A DNA stretch of 64,000 nt from Nitrosomonadales bacterium. Lineage in GTDB: Bacteria > Pseudomonadota > Gammaproteobacteria > Burkholderiales > Gallionellaceae. Every line of letters starts with the position of its first letter. Within the stretch, counting starts at the first letter, position 1. The notes under the pieces were generated by a model that saw only the letters and a program-made list of their open reading frames with translations, was not told the DNA's origin and did no database searches. The stretch lies in contig JADJWO010000001.1 in assembly GCA_016716325.1 (NCBI GenBank), forward strand, positions 558,001-622,000, given 5' to 3'. The position numbers and the translations under genes were made by a program. Positions 17,810 to 30,493 of this stretch are shown piece by piece.

Positions 17810-17846
17810 TACGCCCTAAATATCGTTCGTTATCCGGAGCCCCCCC

Positions 17847-20594
<2,748 letters not shown>

Positions 20595-20612
20595 ATCCAC
20601 AGGAGAAATACC

Positions 20613-22007
<1,395 letters not shown>

Positions 22008-22038
22008 CCGCCCGGGTGCCACGGTTCAAGGCATAGTT

Positions 22039-22521
22039 TCAATCGTCATCGTCGTCACCGCCCTCGGCGCGCAACCCTTTCGGCATGCGGATGCCGCGCT
22101 CAGACCAGTCGCCGCGTTCCGCATTCACATGACAGGCTGCGCAATTCGCCGGGCTCTTCACCGCTGGATCACGCCACGCCTGCGCGGACACCTCGCGGTG
22201 TTCGCGCCTGAACCACGGCGTATCGCTGATGCGCAGACTGGGCGCGGCATGGCGGCTTCCGCTGCCGGCATGGCGTTTCAGGAAATCGAGTATTTCCCTG
22301 TTGTCCCCGGCATCCAGTTCCGCATTCGTGCCGAAGTGCTTGTCCAGTCCGGACATCATTTTCTGCCAGCCGTCCGCTGTCAGCAATTTCGGCGGGAAGG
22401 CGATGTGGCAACTGCCGCATTCCTCTTTCCATTTTGCGTTATCGGGAACCGTCAGCCTGCCGCCATCGGCCTGCGCGGACGATGCGACGGCAAGCAGTGT
22501 TAATGCCACCAGCCATTTCAT
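22039..22521 (-). CDS. Di-heme c-type cytochrome, exported
   Basis: About 160 residues from the ATG at 22521, which follows an AGGAG site and starts a clear signal peptide ending A-Q-A. Two heme c motifs are present: C-G-S-C-H at about residue 36 and C-A-A-C-H near residue 130. This fits the DHC (di-heme cytochrome c) family. It is predicted to be a periplasmic electron carrier; the partner is unknown. The C-terminus ends in a run of five Asp, an unusual acidic tail. It lies on the opposite strand to fumC and next to the metal exporter gene. Confidence 0.82.
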   Translation of the reverse strand: MKWLVALTLLAVASSAQADGGRLTVPDNAKWKEECGSCHIAFPPKLLTADGWQKMMSGLDKHFGTNAELDAGDNREILDFLKRHAGSGSRHAAPSLRISDTPWFRREHREVSAQAWRDPAVKSPANCAACHVNAERGDWSERGIRMPKGLRAEGGDDDDD

Positions 22522-22594
22522 GTTTGATCTCCTTTGAACGATGAATGCAATGAAACCCGCTTTCGGTGAATTCGCCGCCATGCCACCCTCCCGC

Positions 22595-23509
22595 TCAACT
22601 CTTGCGGTCCAGCGTCTGGTCCGACAGCGATACAGGATCTTCGATCGGCTCCAGATGGGTCGTCACGTGCCCCCTGGGCAGTACGCCCCGGATATCGGCC
22701 TCGATCCGCTCCAGCCAGTCATGGCCCTGCTGCACCGACCATGCGCCGGGAACCATCACGTGCAGCGTGACGAAGGCGCGCATGCCGGCCTGGCGCGTGC
22801 GCAAGGCATGGAAATCCAGCCCTTGCCCTCGATAGCTATCCAGCACGGCCTCGACCGCCTTGAGCTGCTCTTGCGGAATGGAGACGTCCATCAAGCCAGA
22901 TGCCGAGCGGTGCAGCAATTGCCAGCCGGTCCAGACGATGTTCAACGCCACCAGCAGCGCGATGACCGGATCCAGCCACAGCCAGCCGGTCAGCCACACC
23001 AGCGCGACGCCGCAGATCACGCCGGCCGAGGTCCACACGTCGGTGAGCAGATGGTGCGCGTCCGCTTCGAGAGTGATGGATTGGTGCTTGCGCCCTACCG
23101 CCATCAGGGTTCGAGCGGTAAGGAGATTGATGATCGAGGCCACCACCGACACGCCCAGGCCGATGCCGACCGACTCGATCTCCTGCGGATGGAGCAGCCG
23201 ATCGATAGCCGCATAGCCGATGCTGGCTGCAGCAACAAGGATCAGGAAGCCCTCGAAGGCGCTGGAAAAATATTCCGCCTTGCCATGGCCGTGCGCATGG
23301 TCTTCGTCCGCCGGCTCCATCGCCAGCGACAGCATCGCCAGCGCCATCAGCGCGCCGGCAAGATTGACGAAAGATTCCAGCGCATCCGACAGCAGACCGA
23401 CCGAACCGGTCATCCACCAGGCCGCACCCTTGAGCAGGATGGTGGCCAGGGCGGCCGCAATGGATAGGTAGGCGTAGCGTTTGAGGGATTGATCCAGCAT
23501 ATTGGCCAT
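22595..23509 (-). CDS. Cation diffusion facilitator transporter
   Basis: A 304-residue CDF-family protein with about six membrane helices and a cytoplasmic C-terminal domain. The metal-site motif S-D-A-L-E-S in helix 2 and the paired H-H-L-L-T-D in helix 5 are visible, and a His-rich cytoplasmic loop (H-A-H-G-H-G-K) lies between. It would export divalent metals (Zn, Fe or others) in exchange for protons; the A-D-A-H-H-x-x-T-D pattern resembles FieF-like Zn/Fe exporters. It sits between the di-heme cytochrome and a copper-storage-like protein, suggesting a small metal-handling cluster. Confidence 0.9.
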   Translation of the reverse strand: MANMLDQSLKRYAYLSIAAALATILLKGAAWWMTGSVGLLSDALESFVNLAGALMALAMLSLAMEPADEDHAHGHGKAEYFSSAFEGFLILVAAASIGYAAIDRLLHPQEIESVGIGLGVSVVASIINLLTARTLMAVGRKHQSITLEADAHHLLTDVWTSAGVICGVALVWLTGWLWLDPVIALLVALNIVWTGWQLLHRSASGLMDVSIPQEQLKAVEAVLDSYRGQGLDFHALRTRQAGMRAFVTLHVMVPGAWSVQQGHDWLERIEADIRGVLPRGHVTTHLEPIEDPVSLSDQTLDRKS

Positions 23510-23590
23510 CGGCAGCAGGTTAATGGGATGAAGATCGCGGAGCCATGGACAGCCATCCCGCGGATCGCGAACGGTCGGACAATGAAAAGT

Positions 23591-23617
23591 TGCCCGGGTT
23601 CAAAAAGAACCGGGGCG
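23591..23617 (-). terminator. Possible terminator after the copper-binding protein gene
   Basis: On the minus strand GCCCCGGTTC pairs with GAACCCGGGC (one bulge) around a TTTTT loop. Only a weak T-rich stretch follows, so this is a hairpin with modest terminator quality, placed 45 bases after the gene's stop. Confidence 0.4.
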
Positions 23618-23661
23618 CACCGATGCCGGCCCGTTCCGGTCCGCCTCGCGACTGCCGCCGG

Positions 23662-24099
23662 TCAGGCGGCGACCTTCTTGCATTCCTTGTAGCATGCCGC
23701 ACAGCTTTCCCCGCAAGCCTTGCACTGTTCGTGCTTGTCGGCGTGTTTTTTGCACTCTTCCTCGCACTGTTTGCACACGTCCATCGCGATGGCCGCCAGT
23801 CGCGCGGTCTGTTTCGAATTCTGGTTGGCAAGCTGCTGCAATGCGCCGCACACCGCCAGCATCTGGTTCACGCTCTGCGCGCAGGCCGCCATGTCCCTGT
23901 CGCCCTTTCCCAGCAATTCCAGACAATGGCTCAGGCAGACCTCGCCCTTCTGCACGCAATCCGATGTCGCTGCCGCAAGCGACGCATTCGCGGGAGCCCC
24001 GTGGTGATGTTCGTGCGCATGTCCGGCGGCCTGCGCGCGCCCCACGACTGCCGCACCCGCCAGCGCCATGCCGCCCAGCAATAATTCCCTTCTGTTCAT
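23662..24099 (-). CDS. Four-helix-bundle copper-storage-like protein, Tat exported
   Basis: A 145-residue protein. The N-terminus has a twin-arginine signal (N-R-R-E-L-L-L-G-G) and A-Q-A-A cleavage region, followed by a His-rich patch (H-A-H-E-H-H-H). The remainder is helical with many Cys placed along helices (C-x3-C and C-x2-C spacing, for example C-K-Q-C-E-E-E-C and C-K-A-C-G-E-S-C-A-A-C). This matches the Csp / DUF326 four-helix copper-binding family, which stores Cu(I) in the core. A Tat signal is typical of exported Csp1-like members. The neighbouring CDF exporter supports a metal-handling role. Confidence 0.82.
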   Translation of the reverse strand: MNRRELLLGGMALAGAAVVGRAQAAGHAHEHHHGAPANASLAAATSDCVQKGEVCLSHCLELLGKGDRDMAACAQSVNQMLAVCGALQQLANQNSKQTARLAAIAMDVCKQCEEECKKHADKHEQCKACGESCAACYKECKKVAA

Positions 24100-24127
24100 C
24101 TTCGTCTCCTTGTGGTCTGGATAATGG

Positions 24128-24658
24128 TCACTCGTCCTGCAATTCGCGGCCCGGGAACAGCTCTTCCGTGTAGCCGAATTTCGTCATGTCGCGGATGCGC
24201 ATCGGATACAGGATGCCGTCCAGATGGTCGCATTCGTGCTGCACCACGCGCGCGTGGAAACCGGTCACCGTGCGGTCGACCAGCGCGCCGAACTGGTCGT
24301 AACCCTGATAACGGATATGGCTGAGGCGCGGCACCAGACCGCGCAACCCCGGCACGCTCAGGCAGCCTTCCCAGTCCTCCTCGATGCCGTTGTCCAGCGG
24401 CGTGATGAGCGGATTGACCAGCACCGTTTCCGGCACGCTTTCCGCTTCGGGATAGCGCGGGTTCTGCTGCACCGAAAAAATCACCACGCGCAGGCTGACG
24501 CCGATCTGCGGCGCGGCCAGCCCGACCCCGTCCATGGCCTGCATGGTGTCGCGCATGTCGCGCAACAGGTCGTCCAGCGCGCTGTCGAAGTGGCTCACCG
24601 GATCGGCGCGCCGCAGCAGGCGCGCATCGCCCATGCGCAGCACCGGCCTAACCGCCAT
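24128..24658 (-). CDS. def: Peptide deformylase
   Basis: About 176 residues. It removes the formyl group from new N-termini. The three family motifs are present: G-V-G-L-A-A-P-Q-I-G, E-G-C-L-S-V-P-G and Q-H-E-C-D-H-L-D-G (metal-binding Cys and two His). The third motif has C-D where most have x-D, a minor variation. The ATG at 24658 is chosen because M-A-V-R-P-V-L-R-M-G-D matches the usual start; upstream frame is a shadow of mtnP. It overlaps the mtnP stop by 11 bases, so it is probably last in the zipA-ligA-hpt-mtnP-def run. Confidence 0.93.
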   Translation of the reverse strand: MAVRPVLRMGDARLLRRADPVSHFDSALDDLLRDMRDTMQAMDGVGLAAPQIGVSLRVVIFSVQQNPRYPEAESVPETVLVNPLITPLDNGIEEDWEGCLSVPGLRGLVPRLSHIRYQGYDQFGALVDRTVTGFHARVVQHECDHLDGILYPMRIRDMTKFGYTEELFPGRELQDE

Positions 24659-25409
24659 TGCCGTCTTCTTCGCCGCAATTGACCACGCACTCGAGTATGC
24701 TGCGCACCCGTTCCACCGCCGCGCCCGCGGTGTTGTTGAGGCTCTCCATGTCGATGCCGTCGTGGCTGTCGCCGCGTCCCGCCGCATAGTTGGTGACCAC
24801 CGCGATGCAGGCATATCTCAACTGCAACTCCATCGCCAGCACGGTCTCCGGCATCCCGGTCATGCCGATCATGTGCGCGCCGTCGCGTTCGTAGCGGTTG
24901 ACCTCGGCGATGCTGTCCAGGCGCGGTCCCTGTATCGCGGCATACACCCCGCCGTCCAGGCAGGGCTGCTGTGCGATCCGCGCGCTTTTCAGGATGCGTT
25001 CGCGCAATTCCTGATCGTACGGATGGGCAAAGTTGGCATTGCTGTAGCGCGTATCGCGCGCATCGAAGAAGGTGGCGTCACGGCCATGGGTGTAGTCGAT
25101 GATCTGGTCGGGCAGCACGATCGTGCCCGGTTTCAGGTCGGCGCGGATGCAGCCCACCGAAGCGACCGCAATGACGTCCGTCACGCCCTGTTCGCGCAGC
25201 GCCCACAGGTTGGCGCGGTAATTGACCAGGTGCGACGGGATCGTATAACCGTAGCCGTGGCGCGCCAGGAAGATCATCTCGTGCCCGTTGAGCGTGCCGA
25301 ACAGGAAGGCACCGGAAGGTTCGCCATACGGCGTGCGCATCACCTGCCGGTGGGTGATCTCGAGATTCGCCAATTGGGTCAGGCCGCGACCGCCGATGAT
25401 TGCCAACAT
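24648..25409 (-). CDS. 5'-methylthioadenosine/methylthioinosine phosphorylase
   Basis: A 253-residue purine nucleoside phosphorylase of the MTAP family: I-I-G-G-R-G-L at the N-terminus (phosphate loop), F-L-A-R-H-G, Q-G-P-R-L and M-T-G-M-P-E. Near residue 220 the base-binding loop reads V-T-N-Y-A-A-G. The Asn where MTAPs have Asp is the residue used by 6-oxopurine phosphorylases. So S-methyl-5'-thioinosine is the likelier substrate, as in Pseudomonas; this is inference. The product would be hypoxanthine plus methylthioribose-1-phosphate. hpt lies just upstream and could recycle the hypoxanthine. Confidence 0.88.
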   Translation of the reverse strand: MLAIIGGRGLTQLANLEITHRQVMRTPYGEPSGAFLFGTLNGHEMIFLARHGYGYTIPSHLVNYRANLWALREQGVTDVIAVASVGCIRADLKPGTIVLPDQIIDYTHGRDATFFDARDTRYSNANFAHPYDQELRERILKSARIAQQPCLDGGVYAAIQGPRLDSIAEVNRYERDGAHMIGMTGMPETVLAMELQLRYACIAVVTNYAAGRGDSHDGIDMESLNNTAGAAVERVRSILECVVNCGEEDGNGG

Positions 25410-25478
25410 AAAATTTTCCTTTCTTTACCGCTTATGGTGAGCAGGGAGTTGCAAGTGGCGAGTGGGCAAGCCACCCGC

Positions 25479-25506
25479 ACTTCCTACTTCCCACTTCCTG
25501 CTTCCT
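25479..25506. repeat. Four tandem 7-bp repeats over the hpt stop codon
   Basis: ACTTCCT, ACTTCCC, ACTTCCT and GCTTCCT stand head to tail. They encode the last residues and the TAG stop of hpt on the minus strand. Copy-number change by slippage would shift the frame at the C-terminus. Confidence 0.8.
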
Positions 25507-26050
25507 GAGCTTTCATTGCGTAAATGGCGGGCAGGTTGCGCCATGCCCCCCTGATATCCATACCATAGCCGAACACGAAACGGTCCGGCACCTCCATCCC
25601 GACGAAATCCGCACGGATCGGCTTCTCCCTGTCGTGTCGCTTGTCCGCGAACACCGCGCAGTAGAATGCGGTCGCCCCCAGTTCCAGCACGCGCTGCCGG
25701 ATCGCCTGCATGGTTTCGCCTTCATCGAGGATATCGTCCAGTACCAGTACGACCTTGCCGCGCACATTCTCGCGCGGCGCGACCTTCCAGTGCAACTCGC
25801 CGCCCTGCTTGCCGCTGCCGTAGCGAGACACATGCAGATAATCGAAATCCAGCGGGAAATCCAGCAACGGCAACAACTGCCCGCTGAACACCACGGCACC
25901 GCCCATCACTGACAGCACCAGCGGATGCTGGCCAGCCAATGCAGTGTTGATCTCTTGCGCCACGCGTTGCAAGGCGTGCTGCACCGCGTCGGCATCGTGC
26001 AGCAATTCGGCTGCGGCCAATATCTCTCTTGCGCGCTGATCGGTCATCAT
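25484..26050 (-). CDS. hpt: Hypoxanthine(-guanine) phosphoribosyltransferase
   Basis: About 188 residues. It would convert hypoxanthine and PRPP to IMP. The PRPP-binding motif is V-L-V-L-D-D-I-L-D-E-G-E-T (about residue 105), preceded by S-R-Y-G-S-G-K in the flexible loop; F-V-G-M-E-V-P-D-R-F-V-F-G-Y-G-M-D is the base-binding end. The start ATGATG at 26050 overlaps the ligA stop (ATGA type). A longer upstream frame exists but is only a shadow of ligA. The C-terminus falls in a 7-bp tandem repeat. Location before the methylthio-purine phosphorylase suggests purine salvage. Confidence 0.92.
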   Translation of the reverse strand: MMTDQRAREILAAAELLHDADAVQHALQRVAQEINTALAGQHPLVLSVMGGAVVFSGQLLPLLDFPLDFDYLHVSRYGSGKQGGELHWKVAPRENVRGKVVLVLDDILDEGETMQAIRQRVLELGATAFYCAVFADKRHDREKPIRADFVGMEVPDRFVFGYGMDIRGAWRNLPAIYAMKAQEAGSGK

Positions 26051-28239
26051 GACGGGAATCCTTCGCCATGGTTTGCCAGCAGCGCCAGCAGTGCAGCCTC
26101 GTCCCACACCAGTACATCCAATGCCTGCGCCTTTTCCAGCTTGCTGCCCGCTTCGGCACCGGCCACCACACAATCGGTCTTCTTCGACACGCTGCCCGCC
26201 ACCTTCGCCCCCAGTGCTTCCAGCTTCGCTTTGGCCTCGTCGCGGCTCATGGTGGGCAGGGTGCCGGTGAGTACGAAGGTCTTTCCGGTGAGCGGCAGCA
26301 CCAGATGCGCGGTACCCTCGTTCTCCTCCCAGTGCACACCCAGCTCACGCAACTGCTGCACCACTTCACGGTTGTGCGCTTCGGCAAAGAAATCCGCGAT
26401 GCTCTGCGCCACCACCGGCCCCACGTCCGGCACTTGCAACAATTGCTCTACGCCGGCCTGCATGATGGCATCCAGCTTGCCGAAATAGCGCGCCAGGTCT
26501 TTTGCCGTGGTCTCGCCTACATGGCGGATGCCCAGCGCGTACAGGAAGCGGTTGAGCGTGGTGCGCTTGCTCTGCTCCAGCGCCGCGACGATGTTCTGCG
26601 CGCTCTTCTCGGCCATGCGATCCAGATTCGCCAGCGTCGCCACATCCAGACGGTAAAGGTCGGGCAGGGAACGGATGATGTGCTCGTCCACCAACTGATC
26701 CACCAATTTGTCGCCCAGGCCTTCGATGTCCATCATGCGGCGGCTGGCAAAATGCAGGATGGCCTGCTTGCGTTGCGCGGCGCAGAACAGGCCGCCACTG
26801 CAGCGTGCATCGGCCTCGCCTTCTTCGCGCACCGCATGGCTGCCGCACACCGGACAGGTGGTCGGCATCACAAAAGATCTTGCGTCGGCCGGACGTCGTT
26901 CAAGTACAACACCGACCACTTCCGGGATCACATCACCCGCACGGCGCACGATCACGGTGTCGCCGATATGCACGTCTTTGCGGCGTATCTCACCTTCGTT
27001 GTGCAGCGTCGCGTTGGAAACGGTGGTGCCGCCGACGAACACCGGCTCCAGCTTGGCGACCGGCGTCAATTTTCCGGTACGACCGACTTGTATCTCGATG
27101 TCACGCAGCACGGTGAGCTGTTCTTCCGCCGGATATTTGTGCGCCACCGCCCAGCGCGGTTCGCGCGAAACGAAGCCCAGCTGCTTTTGCAGCGCAAGAC
27201 TGTTGACCTTGTACACCACACCGTCGATGTCGAACGGCAGCGCATCGCGCTTTGCCGCAACGCGCTGATGAAAATCGGCCAGTGCCTGCGCGCCTTGCAC
27301 CACTGCACGTTCATCGCACACCGGCAGGCCGAATGTTTGCAGCGCATCGAGGATGCCGCTGTGCGTATCGGGCAATGTCCAGCCCCGCACCTCGCCCAGT
27401 CCGTAGGCAAAGAACGACAACGGGCGCTGCGCGGATAACTTTGGATCGAGCTGGCGGATGGTGCCCGCCGCGCCGTTGCGTGGATTGACCAGCGTGGGCA
27501 AACCCTGCTCGCGCTGCTTTTCGTTGTAGCGGTTGAAGTCCTTGCGCGACATGTACACCTCGCCGCGCACTTCCAGCACCTCTGCGGAACAATCCTTCAG
27601 ACGCAGCGGGATGCAATGGATGGTGCGGATGTTCTGCGTGACGTCCTCGCCGGTCTCGCCGTCGCCGCGCGTGGCGGCTTGCACCAGCACGCCTTGCTCG
27701 TAGCGCAGGTTGATGGCCAGGCCGTCGAACTTGAGCTCGCAGGCGTATTCGATCTTACCTGCATCACCCTCAATCAACCTGTCATGCAAAACATCCCCTC
27801 CCCCTTGCAGGGGGAGGGTTAGGGAGGGGGTAGAAGCTGGGCTATCTTGTTGCTCCCCCCCCACCCCGGCCTTCCCCCTGAATGAGGGAAGGTGCCGATC
27901 CGCTTCTGGCGAATTATTCTGCACCAAGCCTAGAGCATTGCGTACGCGCGTATCGAAATTGAAAGCGCCGCTGGCTTCCGTGTCGGTCTCGGTGCGGATG
28001 GACAGCATGGGCACGGCATGGCGCACCGGCACAAAGCCGTCCAGTACCTTGCCGCCCACGCGCTGCGTGGGCGAATCGGCTGTCAGCAGTTCGGGGTGTT
28101 GAATTTCGAGGGCTTGCAGTTCGCGGAACAGCTTGTCGTATTCCGCATCGGGAATGGTCGGCGCATCCAGCACGTAATAGGCATGGTCATGCCGCTCGAT
28201 CTCGGCGCACAGATGTGCGACACGTTGCCGGACATCCAT
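26047..28239 (-). CDS. ligA: NAD-dependent DNA ligase with extra internal segment
   Basis: 730 residues against about 670 usual. It seals nicks using NAD+. The adenylated Lys is in C-E-L-K-F-D-G at residue 170 (about 115 in E. coli), so about 50 residues are inserted before it. Later come the four-Cys zinc finger (C-P-V-C, then C-S-G-G-L-F-C), helix-hairpin-helix repeats and a C-terminal BRCT domain (T-G-T-L-P-T-M-S-R). The insert at about residues 107-157 corresponds to a palindromic repeat at 27794-27898. Everything else looks intact. The ATG overlaps the zipA stop by one base, matching the zipA-ligA pair of many proteobacteria. Confidence 0.96.
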   Translation of the reverse strand: MDVRQRVAHLCAEIERHDHAYYVLDAPTIPDAEYDKLFRELQALEIQHPELLTADSPTQRVGGKVLDGFVPVRHAVPMLSIRTETDTEASGAFNFDTRVRNALGLVQNNSPEADRHLPSFRGKAGVGGEQQDSPASTPSLTLPLQGGGDVLHDRLIEGDAGKIEYACELKFDGLAINLRYEQGVLVQAATRGDGETGEDVTQNIRTIHCIPLRLKDCSAEVLEVRGEVYMSRKDFNRYNEKQREQGLPTLVNPRNGAAGTIRQLDPKLSAQRPLSFFAYGLGEVRGWTLPDTHSGILDALQTFGLPVCDERAVVQGAQALADFHQRVAAKRDALPFDIDGVVYKVNSLALQKQLGFVSREPRWAVAHKYPAEEQLTVLRDIEIQVGRTGKLTPVAKLEPVFVGGTTVSNATLHNEGEIRRKDVHIGDTVIVRRAGDVIPEVVGVVLERRPADARSFVMPTTCPVCGSHAVREEGEADARCSGGLFCAAQRKQAILHFASRRMMDIEGLGDKLVDQLVDEHIIRSLPDLYRLDVATLANLDRMAEKSAQNIVAALEQSKRTTLNRFLYALGIRHVGETTAKDLARYFGKLDAIMQAGVEQLLQVPDVGPVVAQSIADFFAEAHNREVVQQLRELGVHWEENEGTAHLVLPLTGKTFVLTGTLPTMSRDEAKAKLEALGAKVAGSVSKKTDCVVAGAEAGSKLEKAQALDVLVWDEAALLALLANHGEGFPS
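27794..27898. repeat. Palindromic repeat inserted in frame in ligA
   Basis: Two hairpin units lie within the ligA coding region: CCCCTCCCCCTTGCAGGGGG plus GAGGG, and CCTTCCCCCTGAATGAGGGA plus AGG, with C-rich sequence between them. Such units are normally intergenic. The ligA frame stays open through them. Confidence 0.75.
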
Positions 28240-29348
28240 CAGGAGAACAATCTGCGCGCCTGCGCGCTACCGGGCACGATGCCGTTCTCGCACATCTTCG
28301 CTTCGACCTCGGCGATCTGTTCGCGTATCCGTTCCAGTCCGGTATCGCTCAGCACCACTTGATGATCATCCACCAGGTTGAGCTGCATTTCCCTGGCCAG
28401 ATCCCTCGCGATGCCCACCATCTGGTCGAATTGCACGGCAGGCGTTTCCACGCGCGGCACGTCCAGCAACAGCGTGATGCCCGCCGTGTTCAGCGTTTCC
28501 AGCGTGTGATGCTGGAACGGACGGGTATCCCGGTTGCTCAGGGTGAACCGGGTATGGCCCTGCGCGTTCAGCAGATGGAACGCGCCGTCCGCTTCCAGAG
28601 TCATGTCTTGCAAGGCGGCTGCCTGCGCGATCCTTGCGCCGGACAACTGGCGCTCGCCGGGCGGCACCAGGTTGACCCCGACCATCTGGTCCACCTCGGC
28701 GCAGAACGCGTCCAGCTCGACCGCGCGCCCGTGCGTTTCATTGAGTTCGGGAACGGTGGTATCCGCCTTGATCTGCTTGGCGATGCCCAGCAACAGGTCG
28801 CGGAAGTCGGCCAGCTTCGCCGGGCTGATCGCGCCGCCGCGGTCGACCAGTTGCAGCGCGACGCGGAAGCGCGTGTACAGGCTCTGGCTTTCGGCAATCG
28901 CGCGTTCCCATTGTTGCGAATTCAGGTTCAGTCCGCATACCTGCACCGGCTTGCCGAAATCGAACTTGCGCTGCCACAGGCCGTCCAGCACGGCAGGCGG
29001 ACTGGGTTCGGACAAATGCAGTTCAACGATGAAATCGCTGCGCACGTCCAGCAGGGCGCACGATTCGTCGAGCGTGGCGGCGGCAACCGCCTCGGTGACG
29101 CGCAGCACCTCGATCGTCCCGTCTTCCTCGATGTCTGCCGCCTCGATGGCATCGGCCAGGGCAGACGGCTGCGACATCTCGTCCTGCTTGGCATCGCCCG
29201 CTTCCCGGTATAGCGCATCCGCATGTCCGCTCCTGAACGCCGCGCCGTATTTGCGGCCGTATTGGCGCTGCTGCCACCAGCCGAAAAGATATACCGCGAC
29301 GATCACGCCGACACCAATGGCAAGTAGGGCTGTCTGTAGTTCACTCAT
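28239..29348 (-). CDS. zipA: ZipA-like cell division protein
   Basis: About 369 residues from M-S-E-L-Q-T. One N-terminal membrane helix (about residues 4-20) is followed by a short basic stretch, a variable linker and a C-terminal domain of about 130 residues. That domain includes G-A-F-H-L-L-N and F-T-L-S-N, as in the ZipA FtsZ-binding fold. ZipA tethers FtsZ to the inner membrane. Sequence identity to enteric ZipA is low and an FtsZ-binding-domain-only homologue is possible. The call rests on topology, length and the adjacent ligA, a pairing kept in many proteobacteria. Confidence 0.75.
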   Translation of the reverse strand: MSELQTALLAIGVGVIVAVYLFGWWQQRQYGRKYGAAFRSGHADALYREAGDAKQDEMSQPSALADAIEAADIEEDGTIEVLRVTEAVAAATLDESCALLDVRSDFIVELHLSEPSPPAVLDGLWQRKFDFGKPVQVCGLNLNSQQWERAIAESQSLYTRFRVALQLVDRGGAISPAKLADFRDLLLGIAKQIKADTTVPELNETHGRAVELDAFCAEVDQMVGVNLVPPGERQLSGARIAQAAALQDMTLEADGAFHLLNAQGHTRFTLSNRDTRPFQHHTLETLNTAGITLLLDVPRVETPAVQFDQMVGIARDLAREMQLNLVDDHQVVLSDTGLERIREQIAEVEAKMCENGIVPGSAQARRLFS

Positions 29349-29437
29349 AATTCCGGATACCGAAAAAGCGCGCACAGGGCGCGAAAAACCCGCGCGCCGA
29401 TTATCTCAAGCGATGCGGCAAAAGACCAGACGCCCGA

Positions 29438-30487
29438 TCACGCCAACGGCAATTCCGGGTTGCTCATGCCGATGGCAACGACCTCGTCCAGCGCCTTGAG
29501 GAAATGATGATGCTCGTGCAGCCGCGCCAGGGAATCCGGATGGGCCTTGCCGCGCATCTGCGCGAGCCGCGCCTTGCTGGTGGCGGACATCTCCCGGCGC
29601 AATCCCTGCAGCAGCTCGTCCGCCGATTCCGGCTTGTTGCACACCAGCACCATGTCGCAGCCTGCATCCAGCGCGGCCTCGGCGCGCTGCACGATGCCGC
29701 CCGCGACGGTCGCGCCTTCCATGCTCAGGTCGTCGCTGAAAATGACGCCTTCGAAGCCCAGTTGTCCGCGCAGGATCTGCTTCAGCCAGACCGGCGAGAA
29801 CCCTGCCGGGCGGCTGTCCACCTTCGGATAGATGACATGCGCCGGCATCACTGCGGTCAGGCCGTAGTCCACCATCTGGCGGAACGGGATCAGGTCGAAC
29901 AGCTCGATATCGACGAACGAACGCTCGTCCACCGGGATGTCCAGATGGGAATCGGCACACACGTAACCATGGCCGGGGAAATGCTTGCCCACCGTATGCA
30001 TGCCGCCCTGCCGCAACCCCAGCAACAGGTTGTGCGCCAGCTCGGCGATCGCCTGCGGGTCGCTGTGGAAGGCGCGGTCGCCGATCACGCTGCTCTGCCC
30101 GTAATCCACGTCCAGCACCGGCGTGAAGCTGAAATCCACGCCGCAGGCGCGCAACTCGGCGGCCAGCACATAACCGACCTGCTGCGCCAGATGGCGCGCG
30201 CGCTGCGGATGGCCGTCCCATATCCTGCCCAGTTCGCGCATCGCCGGGATGCGCGTGAAACCTTCGCGGAAGCGCTGCACCCGCCCGCCCTCGTGATCCA
30301 CCGCGATCAGCAGCGGCGGCGTGCGCAGTGCGCGTATCGCAGCGGTCAGTTCGGCAAGTTGTCCGGGCGACTCGTAATTGCGCGCGAACAGGATCACCCC
30401 GCCGACCAGCGGATGGCGCAAGCGCGCCTCGTCCTCAGGCGTCAGTTGCTTCCCCAGCACATCCAGCATCACCGGCCCAATGCCCAT
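29438..30487 (-). CDS. nagZ: Beta-N-acetylhexosaminidase, cell wall recycling
   Basis: About 349 residues of glycoside hydrolase family 3. NagZ cuts GlcNAc from GlcNAc-anhydroMur peptides in the cytoplasm during peptidoglycan recycling. Motifs: G-P-V-M-L-D-V at the start, I-A-V-D-H-E-G-G-R-V-Q-R, the K-H-F-P-G-H-G signature with its conserved His, and S-D-D-L-S-M-E-G with the catalytic Asp nucleophile. The ATG at 30487 is used; a GTG two codons earlier is also possible. It is probably transcribed alone, 90 bases before zipA. Confidence 0.95.
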   Translation of the reverse strand: MGIGPVMLDVLGKQLTPEDEARLRHPLVGGVILFARNYESPGQLAELTAAIRALRTPPLLIAVDHEGGRVQRFREGFTRIPAMRELGRIWDGHPQRARHLAQQVGYVLAAELRACGVDFSFTPVLDVDYGQSSVIGDRAFHSDPQAIAELAHNLLLGLRQGGMHTVGKHFPGHGYVCADSHLDIPVDERSFVDIELFDLIPFRQMVDYGLTAVMPAHVIYPKVDSRPAGFSPVWLKQILRGQLGFEGVIFSDDLSMEGATVAGGIVQRAEAALDAGCDMVLVCNKPESADELLQGLRREMSATSKARLAQMRGKAHPDSLARLHEHHHFLKALDEVVAIGMSNPELPLA

Positions 30488-30493
30488 ACCCAC

